Shown piece after piece: positions 41,194 through 49,236 of a DNA stretch of 64,000 nucleotides. The notes beneath the pieces are model-generated. The model was not told where the DNA came from and ran no database searches. It saw nothing but the letters and a program-made list of their open reading frames with translations. Each line of letters opens with the position of its first letter. The first letter of the stretch is position 1. Source of the DNA: Isoptericola halalbus (lineage in GTDB: Bacteria > Actinomycetota > Actinomycetes > Actinomycetales > Cellulomonadaceae); NCBI GenBank assembly GCA_009663185.1, contig VJZX01000007.1:1-64000 (forward strand), given 5' to 3'. Made by a program: the position numbers and the translations under genes.

Positions 41194-43518
41194 TCACATC
41201 AGTTGCGGGACCACCTCGACGACCAGCAGGTCGCCGCTGTCCGCGCCGCCCACCGCCTCGACACGGAACACCACCTCGCCCAGGGCGCCCGCCTCGCGCA
41301 CGGCCTCCGTGAGGTCGTACTCGTGCTCGGCGAGGCCCTCCCCGTCGGCCGGCGCCGTCAGCGTCCGTGCCGGGCCTACCTCGAGGCCGTTGAGGAGGAT
41401 CCTGCGCCGGCTGGCGTCGCGGTCGACGAAACGGGTCCGCACCAGGGCCGCGACGTCGGGGCAGCGGAGCCGGTACTCGAACCACGCCGTCGTGCTGCGC
41501 CAGTGGATCCCGTCGGCCCCGCCCGCCCGGGTCCGCTCCCCGTTGAACCCGTGGTCCACCTCGGGTTGCTGCTCACCGGCCGTCACCTTGTCGAAGACGA
41601 CCGTGGTGTCGGCGGCGTCGAGGGCCCGGAGCGCGGCCAGGGCACGGGACGGGTCGGCGTCGGCGGCGAAGTAGATGCTGTAGCGCTCGTCGTGGATGCC
41701 TGCGAAGGGTTCGAGCAGCACGGTGGCGGGAACAAGCTCGCCGGACCGCTCGCGAACCACCTCGAGCTCGAAGGTCAGCGTGCGCTCGTCGACGGCCGAC
41801 ACGGCCGACTCCGGCGGCTCGGCGGCCACGATGCCGCTGCGCCGCATCGGCACCTTCCGGCCGTGGGCCACGTGTGCCATGCGGTCCGGCCCTGCGACGA
41901 GCCCTTCGAGGTCTTCGCCGCCGTCGCGCGACGCGAGCACGACGGGGCCGTAGCGGAACGCCACCCAGCCGGACCCGTCGGGCAGCGCCTCCGCGACGAG
42001 CCGGGGCGCGAGCCGGACCGTGACGGCTGTCGTGCCGCTCCAGGTCCGGGCGACCTCGGCGTAGCCGTCGACGACGGGAGCGTCGACCGGCTCGCCGTCG
42101 ACGCTCAGGCCCACGAGCTCCGCCCAGGACGGCACGCGGAGGTGCAGCGTGCGCGCCCGGGGTGAGGCGGAGGTGACGACGACACGCGCCTCGTCACGGA
42201 ACGGCAGCTCGGTCGACAGCTCGACCCGCAGGCCCTCCTCCGTCCAGTCGAGCACCGACGGCGCGTAGAGCTCGACCCGGAGGTCGGGCCCGTCGTGGGT
42301 GTAGACGAGCTCGTTGTACCGCGTGTGGCCCTCGAGCCCGGAGCCGACGCAGCACCACATGGACAGGTGCGGCCGGGAGTACACCCGGTAGTGCGCCGGC
42401 CGCATCGGCGTGAAGTACACGAAGCCCCCGCGCCGCGGGTGGACGGACGAGACCAGGTGGTTGAAGAGTGCCCGCTCGGCGAGCTCGACGGCGGCGCCGT
42501 CGTGCGCGCGGTCGAGCCGCAGGCGCGCGAGCTCGACCATGTTGTGGGTGTTGCAGGTCTCCGGCCCCTCGCGGTCAGTCATCACCTCGGTGAAGTCCGA
42601 CGACGGGTGGAAGTGCTCGCGCACGCTGTTCCCGCCGATCGCCAGCGTGCGGCGCTCGACCACCGAGGACCAGAAGGTGTCGGCGGCGGCAGCGAACCGC
42701 GCAGCGCCCGGGTCGCCGTCTGCCGCCAGGTCGGCCAGGCGCTGGTAGCCCAGCACCTTGGGGATCTGTGTGTTGGCGTGGAGCCCGTCCAGCGGGTCGG
42801 CGCCGTCGCCGAGCGGGTCCAGCAGCCTGTGGTGGGCCAGCCGCAGCCCCTCGGCGACGAGGTCCTGGCGGCCGGTGAGCCGGCCCAGCTCCACGAACGC
42901 CTCGTTGAGCCCGCCGAACTCGGCGGTGAGGACCTGCTCGACCTGCTCGTCGGTGAGCGCCTTCGTGACTGTCAGCCACCAGTCGGCCCAGCGCGTCGCC
43001 ATGGCAAGGGCGCGCTCGGAGCGCCCGTGGGTCGCCGCGTCGATGAGGCCGGCGAGCGTCTTGTGCAGGTTGTAGAGCGGAACCCACCGGCCGTTGAGGG
43101 AGAACAGGTCGGCGTCGATGCGCCCGGCGGCGAGCTCCTGGCCCAGGGCCGGCCCGTCGGGCACCCCGCCGACGTAGCCGGTGCCGACCGCGTCCTGGCA
43201 GCGCTCCAGCACGTCGAGCATGTGCTCCATGCGGTCGTGCAGCACGTCCTGGCCGGTCACCGCCCACAGCTTCGCGTGCGCGGACAGGACGTGACCGCCG
43301 ATGTGGCCGTCGAGCCCCCCGCTCTCCCAGTCGCCGTACGGCTCCGCCTGGCCGTCGATCCCTGCCGCGGCGAGGAACGGGGCGAGGAGCCGGTCCAGGT
43401 CGATGTCGAGCACCACCTCCAGCGCCCGCTGCTGGGCGACGGCGAACGGTCCGGGACCGAGCCGGACGGTCCCCAGCGGGAACGTCCGGCCGGTGGTTGC
43501 GGGCTGTGCGGTACTCAT
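41194..43518 (-). CDS. GH127 beta-L-arabinofuranosidase-like protein
   Basis: This protein has 774 residues from ATG 43518. GH127 (DUF1680) features are present: GHVLSAHAKLWAVTG, PLYNLHKTLAGLIDAA, the zinc-binding EGPETCNTHNM and the double cysteine C389-C390 in MWCCVGSG, where this family's catalytic nucleophile and zinc ligands lie. A C-terminal beta-sandwich follows. There is no signal peptide, so it acts on imported arabinofuranosides. It converges on the desaturase gene with 5 bp between them. No arabinose transporter or other hemicellulose gene is adjacent. Confidence 0.9.
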   Translation of the reverse strand: MSTAQPATTGRTFPLGTVRLGPGPFAVAQQRALEVVLDIDLDRLLAPFLAAAGIDGQAEPYGDWESGGLDGHIGGHVLSAHAKLWAVTGQDVLHDRMEHMLDVLERCQDAVGTGYVGGVPDGPALGQELAAGRIDADLFSLNGRWVPLYNLHKTLAGLIDAATHGRSERALAMATRWADWWLTVTKALTDEQVEQVLTAEFGGLNEAFVELGRLTGRQDLVAEGLRLAHHRLLDPLGDGADPLDGLHANTQIPKVLGYQRLADLAADGDPGAARFAAAADTFWSSVVERRTLAIGGNSVREHFHPSSDFTEVMTDREGPETCNTHNMVELARLRLDRAHDGAAVELAERALFNHLVSSVHPRRGGFVYFTPMRPAHYRVYSRPHLSMWCCVGSGLEGHTRYNELVYTHDGPDLRVELYAPSVLDWTEEGLRVELSTELPFRDEARVVVTSASPRARTLHLRVPSWAELVGLSVDGEPVDAPVVDGYAEVARTWSGTTAVTVRLAPRLVAEALPDGSGWVAFRYGPVVLASRDGGEDLEGLVAGPDRMAHVAHGRKVPMRRSGIVAAEPPESAVSAVDERTLTFELEVVRERSGELVPATVLLEPFAGIHDERYSIYFAADADPSRALAALRALDAADTTVVFDKVTAGEQQPEVDHGFNGERTRAGGADGIHWRSTTAWFEYRLRCPDVAALVRTRFVDRDASRRRILLNGLEVGPARTLTAPADGEGLAEHEYDLTEAVREAGALGEVVFRVEAVGGADSGDLLVVEVVPQLM

Positions 43519-43753
43519 GGAGGGTTTGGCTCCCTTGCAAGGTCTCGTCGCCGGGCTGTGCGGGGGACGGCGCGACTCTACGGGAAACGGTCGCGGCCCG
43601 ATCGTCCGTGCCGAGGTGAGGGCCGGGCCTCAGCCAAGGGGCAGGAGACCTGCTCTCGGAGCCTGGCCCCAGCCACGGGCGTAGTGTGAGGGACATCCGC
43701 GGCGAACGTGCCCCACCTGAGGTGCGGGGGCCCGGAACCGCAAGGAGGCCGTC

Positions 43754-44110
43754 ATGGCCGCCACCCCGCCGCTGAGGTCCGCGACCAACGGGCATCCCAC
43801 CACGGGCCGCACCCGCCCGTACTCCGCCAGCCGCGACGCCGGGACTGACGGTCGCCCGCCGAAGCCGCGGCGCACCCGCGCGGGGAGCACGTGGTTCGCC
43901 CTCTGCCTCGGCGGTCTCGTCCTGGTGGCGTTGTCCGTCTTCATGCTGCAGAACCCCCAGCCCGTGCTGGTCTCGTTCCTCGGCATGCAGGGATCGGTCC
44001 CGCTCGCGCTCGCGCTTCTCATCGCAGGCGTGGGGGTTGGCGTCATCGCCCTGACCGCCGGCACGATCCGCATCGGTCAGCTGCGCCGACAACGCTCCCG
44101 AGACGTCTGA
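43754..44110 (+). CDS. LapA-domain (DUF1049) small membrane protein
   Basis: This protein has 118 residues from ATG 43754, with AAGGAGG nine bases before it. A 50-residue basic, disordered N-terminus is followed by two membrane segments: WFALCLGGLVLVALSVFMLQ and, after the short NPQPVLVSFLGMQGSVPL loop, ALALLIAGVGVGVIALTAG. The FMLQN-x-V-SFL pattern is the DUF1049/LapA signature. The function in actinobacteria is unknown. A 67-bp palindrome separates it from the convergent SDR gene. Confidence 0.85.
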   Translation: MAATPPLRSATNGHPTTGRTRPYSASRDAGTDGRPPKPRRTRAGSTWFALCLGGLVLVALSVFMLQNPQPVLVSFLGMQGSVPLALALLIAGVGVGVIALTAGTIRIGQLRRQRSRDV

Positions 44111-44127
44111 CACCCGACGACGCCACA

Positions 44128-44194
44128 GCGGTCGGTGGTTCAGACTCGTTGCGGAATCCGCCGGATGACGCAACGAGCCTGAACCACCGACCGC
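44128..44194. terminator. 26-bp-arm palindrome between convergent genes
   Basis: Arms at 44128-44153 and 44169-44194 match at 25 of 26 positions around a 15-nt loop that itself contains ATCC-GCC-GGAT. The arms begin GCGGTCGGTGGTTCAG. It lies 18 bp after the LapA-like gene and 12 bp before the end of the SDR gene, so it probably terminates both. Confidence 0.88.
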
Positions 44195-44205
44195 CGGTCG
44201 AGGGC

Positions 44206-44850
44206 TCAGTTCGCGACGGTGAAACGGCGACGGCGGTGCGCCGGCTGCGCGATCTCGTCGAGGAGCGCCGTCGCGAAGTCGGCGCCTGAGATGGCGGAGC
44301 TCCCCTCCTCGTCGGTGAGCACGACGTCGCCGCCCACGCGGTAGCTGCCGGTCGCCTCGCCCGGGGCGTAGGCGCCGAACAGGACGGCCGGGCTCAGGTA
44401 GAACCAGTCGACGTCCTCGGGCGCCTCGCGAAGGTCGTCGAGGATGCCCGCGAACTCGAGCGCCTCGGGCTTGTAGTCCGCGGGGAACGCGTCGGTGTCG
44501 ACGAGCCGCGGCCCGCCCTCGGCGACGAGCAGGGACCCCGCGCCGCCGACGACCGCGAGCCGCGTGCCCTTGGCCTTCACGGCCTCGGCGAGCTGCGCGT
44601 ACGCCGGCGCGACCTTGCCCGCCATGTCGCCGCGCGGGGACACCGAGGCGACCACGACGTCGGACTCGGCCGCGGCCGCGGCGAGCGTGCCGTCGTCGAG
44701 CACCGACCCGGTCGTGTACCGCACGCCCTCGACCTGCTCGGCCGGGGCCGACCGGCTGACGGACGTGACCTCGTGGCCGCGCGACGCGGCCTCGCGGACG
44801 ATGTGGCTGCCGGCGTAGCCGGTGCCGCCGATCACGGTGATGCGAGCCAT
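44206..44850 (-). CDS. NAD(P)-binding SDR-like oxidoreductase
   Basis: This is an atypical short-chain dehydrogenase of 214 residues from ATG 44850. The Rossmann fold starts ITVIGGTGYAGSHIVREA with the GGTGYAG dinucleotide motif. No Ser-Tyr-Lys triad is evident, as in NmrA/flavin-reductase-like relatives. It is divergent from an HxlR regulator 94 bp away, the frequent pairing in which HxlR proteins control a redox enzyme. The substrate is unknown. Confidence 0.88.
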   Translation of the reverse strand: MARITVIGGTGYAGSHIVREAASRGHEVTSVSRSAPAEQVEGVRYTTGSVLDDGTLAAAAAESDVVVASVSPRGDMAGKVAPAYAQLAEAVKAKGTRLAVVGGAGSLLVAEGGPRLVDTDAFPADYKPEALEFAGILDDLREAPEDVDWFYLSPAVLFGAYAPGEATGSYRVGGDVVLTDEEGSSAISGADFATALLDEIAQPAHRRRRFTVAN

Positions 44851-44874
44851 GCTGTGCTCCCTCGTCGATCCAAT

Positions 44875-44891
44875 ACTCTCTAATGGAGAGT
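44875..44891. promoter_or_regulatory. Putative HxlR operator
   Basis: ACTCTCTAATGGAGAGT has perfect 6-bp arms around TAATG, in the AT-richer 94-bp region between the divergent SDR and hxlR genes. A further GGAGAG half-site lies near 44903. The setting suggests control of both genes by the HxlR protein. Confidence 0.75.
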
Positions 44892-44944
44892 GGCTTTCGA
44901 TCGGAGAGCATAGAGACTAGACTCGGGGGACGCAAGGAGGAGCC

Positions 44945-45310
44945 GTGACCGAGATCCCGTTCGACCCGTACCGGCGCGCGTGCCCGAGCCGCACCGTGCT
45001 CGACCGCCTCGCAGACCGCTGGACGGTGCTGGTCATCGGCGCACTCGACGCCGGCCCCCTGCGGTTCTCGCAGCTCGCGCAGCGGGTCGACGGCGTCTCG
45101 CAGAAGATGCTCACGCAGACGCTGCGCGGTCTTGAGCGCGACGGGCTCGTCGAGCGCACCGTGCACGCCGAGGTACCGCCCCGCGTCGAGTACGCGCTCA
45201 CCCGAGCGGGCCGTGGGGCGCTCGAGCCGCTGTGCGCGCTGGAGCGCTGGGCGCTCGAGCACGCCGCCGAGGTCCTCGCCGCACGCGAGGCGTACGACGC
45301 CCGGCACTGA
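44945..45310 (+). CDS. HxlR-family transcriptional regulator
   Basis: This protein has 121 residues from GTG 44945, preceded by AAGGAGG. It is a winged-helix protein of the HxlR/YodB group: DRWTVLVIGALDAGPLRFSQL, SQKMLTQTLRGLERDGLVER and the wing YALTRAGRGAL. One cysteine near the N-terminus (RRACPSRTVL) sits where redox- or electrophile-sensing HxlR proteins carry their sensor Cys. It is divergent from the SDR gene, which it likely represses. Confidence 0.92.
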   Translation: MTEIPFDPYRRACPSRTVLDRLADRWTVLVIGALDAGPLRFSQLAQRVDGVSQKMLTQTLRGLERDGLVERTVHAEVPPRVEYALTRAGRGALEPLCALERWALEHAAEVLAAREAYDARH

Positions 45311-45370
45311 GACGCCCGGCACCGAGCGGTCCGGGAAGCGGGTTCCGGCACCGGCTGCGACGATCAGAAC

Positions 45371-46909
45371 GTGCTGCTCGCCGAGGTCGTCCGCACGCAT
45401 GCCGCCGTCGCCGCGACGCGCTCGCGGCTGCGCAAGCGCGAGCTGCTCGCCGAGTCGCTGCGCGCGGCCGAGCCCGGCGAAGAGGTCGAGGTCGTCGCGT
45501 CGTTCCTGTCCGGCCGCCCGCGCCAGCGCCGCACCGGCGTCGGCTGGCGCTCGCTCACCGACCTGCCGCCGCCCGCGGTCGAGCCCACGCTCACACCGCT
45601 CGACGTCGACGACGCCCTCGAGGACCTCAGCGGGCTCGCGGGCGCGGGCTCCCAGGCGGCGCGAGCAGCCGCCGTGGCCGACCTGTTCTCCATGGCGATC
45701 GCGAACGAGCAAGACTTCCTGCGCCGACTCGTGCTCGGCGAGCTGCGCCAAGGGGCCCTGGACTCGCTGCTCCTCGACGCGATCGCCGCCGCGGCTGACG
45801 TCCCGCTCGCGACGGTGCGGCGTGCTGCCATGTTCAGCGCCCTGTCCGGGCCGATCGCGCGCGCGGCGCTGACGGGCGGCGCGACGGCGCTCGAGGACTT
45901 CAGGCTCGAGGTCGGCCGGCCCGTGCGTCCGATGCTCGCCTCCTCGGCGCCCGACGTCTCGGCCGCGCTCGAGCGGTTCGACGGCGCGACGGTCGCCGCC
46001 GAGGTCAAGCTCGACGGCATCCGCGTCCAGGTCCACAAGTCGGGGCGCGACGTCGCGGTCTTCACCCGCTCGCTCGACGACATCACCGAGCGGCTGCCGG
46101 AGGTCGTCCGGCTGGCGCGCTCGCTCGACGCGGTCGCGGCCGTCCTCGACGGCGAGGCCATCGCGCTCGACGACGCCGGCCGGCCTCGCCCGTTCCAGGA
46201 GACCGCCGCACGCACGGGCAGCCATGACGCCGCTGCGAATGCCGGCACGACACCGCTCACCGCGTACTTCTTCGACGTGCTGCACCTCAACGGCACGGAC
46301 CTCATCGACGCGCCGGCGAGCGAGCGCCTCGAGGTGCTCGAGCACGTCGTGCCGCCGTCCGCCGTCGTGCCGCGAGTCGTCAGTGCGGACCCTGGCGAGG
46401 TCGCGGACTTCTTCGCCGAGACGGTGGCCGCCGGGCACGAGGGCCTCGTGGTCAAGGACCTCGACGCGCCGTACGAGGCCGGGCGGCGGGGCGCCGCGTG
46501 GGTCAAGATCAAGCCGCGGCACACGCTCGACCTCGTCGTGCTCGCCGTCGAGCAGGGCTCCGGGCGCCGGCAGGGCTGGCTGTCGAACATCCACCTCGGT
46601 GCGCGCGACCCGTCCAGGGGCGGGTTCGTCATGCTCGGCAAGACGTTCAAGGGCATGACCGACGAGATGCTCGAGTGGCAGACCCGGCGGTTCACCGACC
46701 TCGAGACACACCGCTCAGAGGGCGGCTACGTCGTGCACGTGCGTCCAGAGCAGGTCGTCGAGATCGCGTTCGACGGCGTCCAGCGCTCGACCCGCTACCC
46801 GGGCGGGCTGGCGCTGCGGTTCGCGCGGGTGCTGCGCTACCGGGACGACAAGACCACCGACGAGGCCGACACGATCGACACCGTCCGCTCCCTCGCCGGC
46901 CTCGGCTGA
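45371..46909 (+). CDS. ligB: ATP-dependent DNA ligase
   Basis: This is a nick-sealing ligase of 512 residues from GTG 45371. Domains in order: an N-terminal DNA-binding helical domain (about 1-190), the adenylation domain with the AMP-accepting lysine K213 in EVKLDGIR, further motifs LDGEAIAL, EGLVVKDLDAPYE and WVKIKPRHT, and an OB-fold domain to the C-terminus. The architecture matches mycobacterial LigB rather than the multi-domain repair ligase LigD. A 64-bp palindrome begins two bases after the stop. Confidence 0.93.
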   Translation: MLLAEVVRTHAAVAATRSRLRKRELLAESLRAAEPGEEVEVVASFLSGRPRQRRTGVGWRSLTDLPPPAVEPTLTPLDVDDALEDLSGLAGAGSQAARAAAVADLFSMAIANEQDFLRRLVLGELRQGALDSLLLDAIAAAADVPLATVRRAAMFSALSGPIARAALTGGATALEDFRLEVGRPVRPMLASSAPDVSAALERFDGATVAAEVKLDGIRVQVHKSGRDVAVFTRSLDDITERLPEVVRLARSLDAVAAVLDGEAIALDDAGRPRPFQETAARTGSHDAAANAGTTPLTAYFFDVLHLNGTDLIDAPASERLEVLEHVVPPSAVVPRVVSADPGEVADFFAETVAAGHEGLVVKDLDAPYEAGRRGAAWVKIKPRHTLDLVVLAVEQGSGRRQGWLSNIHLGARDPSRGGFVMLGKTFKGMTDEMLEWQTRRFTDLETHRSEGGYVVHVRPEQVVEIAFDGVQRSTRYPGGLALRFARVLRYRDDKTTDEADTIDTVRSLAGLG

Positions 46910-46910
46910 G

Positions 46911-46974
46911 CGTTGTGAGCGGACTTTTGGCCTGGTTCCGCATGCGGAACCGGGCCAACAGTCCGCTCACAACG
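46911..46974. terminator. 64-bp palindrome after ligB
   Basis: Two 32-base arms meet at CA|TG (centre 46942/46943), with only about two mismatches. The arms begin CGTTGTGAGCGGAC and contain TTTGGCC, so a transcript would form a very long hairpin. It lies between ligB and the convergent sortase-substrate gene. Confidence 0.88.
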
Positions 46975-46986
46975 ATTGATACGAGG

Positions 46987-47841
46987 TCAGGCGGTGCGGC
47001 GGCGGCCCAACATGATCGCCGTCACGCCCACGGCCACGAGCACGACCGCGGCGATCCCGAGCGTGGTCACCTCGCCGCCCGTGAGCGCCAGAGTCTGCGC
47101 GCCACCGGCCTCCTCGAGCGGCTCGCCACCGTCGGCCGGGTCGTCGCCGGCAGACGCGGTGATCTCCTCGTCGGTGGCGTCGTCCTGCAGCGTCTCCGGG
47201 GTCTCGTCGTCCGAGGTGGTCGCCGGCGGCGTGTCCTCGACCTCGTCCTCCTCGATGACCACGTCGGGCTCCGTGTCGTCCGGAGACGGCTTCTCGGGCT
47301 CGTCGTCCACGACCGGGTCACCCGGGTCGGTGGGCTCACTCGGCTCCGTGGGCTCGTCGGGCGTCGACACCGTCTCCGCGGGCGCGTCGACGTAGGCGAG
47401 CGTGTAGTGGCTGATCGCCTTGCACTTCCCGTCCGTCGGGTAGGCGAGCACCAGCTCGGCAACGGGCTCCTCGAGCACGACGATCTTGGCGCCTTCGCCG
47501 TAGGTGCCCGAGCCCGACTTGATGCAGTAGGCGGAGATGAGCTTGCCCGCGGGCGCCGTGAGGGTGAGCGTCGTCGGGTCGTCGTCGGTGTCCGTCTTCT
47601 CCTCGTCCGTACCGGGGCAGACGTCGTCCTGGTAGTCGTACGTCATCTCGGGCCACCCGTAGACGATGTCGTCATGCTCGGCATCACCGCCGTCCCAGGG
47701 GTCGCCGACCTTCTCGGGGTCCCAGTTCCCGCCCCAGGTGATGTCCTGCCAGGGCTGTGTGGTGGAAAGACCGGCGGCGGGCGATGCGGCCAGCGCGGTG
47801 GCGGCGACGGCGGTCGCGATGATCACGGAGAGTCGATGCAC
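46987..47841 (-). CDS. Secreted cell-wall protein with LALTG (class E sortase) signal
   Basis: This protein has 284 residues from GTG 47841. An N-terminal signal peptide (about 1-24, ending SPAAG) leads to a roughly 120-residue domain with three cysteines (DDVCPG, SAYCIK, GKCKA). Next comes a long acidic Pro/Thr/Asp/Glu-rich stalk (about 155-245). The C-terminus is a sorting signal: LALTG at 251-255, a hydrophobic span (TTLGIAAVVLVAVGVTAIML) and RRRTA. LAxTG is the class E sortase motif of high-GC Gram-positives. The N-terminal domain is not one I recognise. No sortase is encoded here. Confidence 0.88.
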   Translation of the reverse strand: MHRLSVIIATAVAATALAASPAAGLSTTQPWQDITWGGNWDPEKVGDPWDGGDAEHDDIVYGWPEMTYDYQDDVCPGTDEEKTDTDDDPTTLTLTAPAGKLISAYCIKSGSGTYGEGAKIVVLEEPVAELVLAYPTDGKCKAISHYTLAYVDAPAETVSTPDEPTEPSEPTDPGDPVVDDEPEKPSPDDTEPDVVIEEDEVEDTPPATTSDDETPETLQDDATDEEITASAGDDPADGGEPLEEAGGAQTLALTGGEVTTLGIAAVVLVAVGVTAIMLGRRRTA

Positions 47842-47916
47842 GAGCCCAAACCGTAGTGATGTCGGACTCGTCCGGCATAGCCCCTAGAGGGTGAAATACA
47901 TAACGATTCGGTACCG

Positions 47917-48732
47917 CTACCGCCGATGGCGTCGTACCCCCTTGCCCGACGCCGGCCGCGCCGCCCGCGCTCCCCCGCGCGGCCTGTCGCGCCCCGGCTC
48001 CTCCCGCCGCGCGGGCTGCGCACCGGCGTCCGACGACGTCCGAGCACTGCGCGCGCCCCGGCCACGGGAGCTGTTGACCGTGCGCCCGCGCACGATGCCG
48101 ATCATCTCCTCGACCAGGTCCGTGGTGCGGTCGCTGATCCACGCGAGCCCGACCGGGGAGCTGGGGCCGCCATCGAGCACGCGGTACGTGACGTCCTTGC
48201 GGTGGTGCAGCCGCGCGAGAGACATCGGCACGACGGTCACCCCCGTGCCGCTCGCGGCCCAGGCGATCGCGTCCGCGGTGGTTGCGGGGCGCTCGGGATC
48301 GACGACCATGCCGGACCCGTCGTCGTACGGCTCCGGCGCGCGCCCGGGGACCTCCGCGGCGCCGCCGGCGAACAGGACGTCGTCGCGCGGCAGCCACACG
48401 ACGTCGTCGGCGAGATCGTCACGCGTGACGACCTCGTCGGGCTCCGTGGCCGCGAGCAGGTGGTCGCGCGACACGACGACGACCGGCAGCTCCTCGTAGA
48501 GCGGGATCGCGGACAGGACGGTCTTGTCGACCGGGAGGCGCAGGATCGCGGCGTCGGCACCGCCGTCGTGCAGCGTCGCGACGGCGTCGGCGGCCTCCAC
48601 CTGGACCATCTCCAGGGGCACGTCGGGGAGGCGCTCCTGCCATGTGCGCGCCCACCTGCCCGGCGTCGCGCCCGGAACGTAGGCGAGGCGGAACGTCTCG
48701 GCCGCCTCGGGCGGCGGGGTCGCGTCGGTCAC
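47917..48732 (-). CDS. LysR-type substrate-binding domain protein lacking the DNA-binding domain
   Basis: This protein has 271 residues from ATG 48732. It matches the effector-binding domain of LysR regulators (FRLAYVPGATPGRWARTW, AAILRLPVDKTVLSAIPLYE, DAIAWAASGTGVTVVPMSLA), but the N-terminal winged helix is absent. The C-terminal 55 residues are very Arg/Ala-rich and basic, perhaps binding nucleic acid. It is divergent from a DUF5997 gene, a pairing I recall in other actinobacteria. The function of the pair is unknown. Confidence 0.85.
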   Translation of the reverse strand: MTDATPPPEAAETFRLAYVPGATPGRWARTWQERLPDVPLEMVQVEAADAVATLHDGGADAAILRLPVDKTVLSAIPLYEELPVVVVSRDHLLAATEPDEVVTRDDLADDVVWLPRDDVLFAGGAAEVPGRAPEPYDDGSGMVVDPERPATTADAIAWAASGTGVTVVPMSLARLHHRKDVTYRVLDGGPSSPVGLAWISDRTTDLVEEMIGIVRGRTVNSSRGRGARSARTSSDAGAQPARREEPGRDRPRGGARAARPASGKGVRRHRR

Positions 48733-48784
48733 ACCCTCAGGCTACGGGGACCGGGCGGCCCGGCCGCCCACTACCCTGGTGCCC

Positions 48785-49204
48785 ATGGCCGGTACCCCGT
48801 TCTCGCAGCAGGTCCTCAAGCCGACGAACGCGGCGAAGCGGCTCGGGGTGTACCTCCCCGCCACTCCCCCCGAGTTCCAGGAGCACGGCGTCACGCGCGC
48901 CGAGCTCGAAGAGCTCGAGAAGAACCCGCCCGCGTGGCTCGAGGACCTGCGCCGCAACGGCCCGCACCCGCGGCCCGTCGTCGCGGGGCGCCTGGGCATC
49001 TCGATCGCCGGCCTCGCCCGCGGCGGCATCACCGAGCCGTTGACGACGGAGGAGATCGACGCCCTGCGCGCCGACCCGCCACAGTGGCTCACCCGCGAGC
49101 GCGAGGTCGCGGCCAAGGTGCGCGACGAGGAGGACCGGGTCGCGGCCAAGGCCACCGAGCAGGCCGCGCGCGTCGAGCGCCGCGCCCGCCGCTCGGCGCG
49201 GTAG
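48785..49204 (+). CDS. DUF5997 family protein
   Basis: This protein has 139 residues from ATG 48785; a GTG two codons earlier is possible. The family core is LKPTNAAKRLGVYLPATPPE, then TRAELEELEKNPPAWLEDLR and GRLGISIAGLARGGITEPL. The C-terminus is a charged helix (REVAAKVRDEEDRVAAKATE and on). The function is unknown. It starts 52 bp from the divergent LysR-domain gene. Confidence 0.85.
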   Translation: MAGTPFSQQVLKPTNAAKRLGVYLPATPPEFQEHGVTRAELEELEKNPPAWLEDLRRNGPHPRPVVAGRLGISIAGLARGGITEPLTTEEIDALRADPPQWLTREREVAAKVRDEEDRVAAKATEQAARVERRARRSAR

Positions 49205-49236
49205 CGCGTCCGCGGGGGCGAGCACACCGGAAGTCT

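Noticed and set aside
42575-46711. 1,378-codon minus-strand open frame across several genes
   Set aside because: It runs through GH127, LapA-like, SDR, HxlR and ligB genes in other frames or strands and is Arg/Ala-rich without domains. It is a product of high GC.
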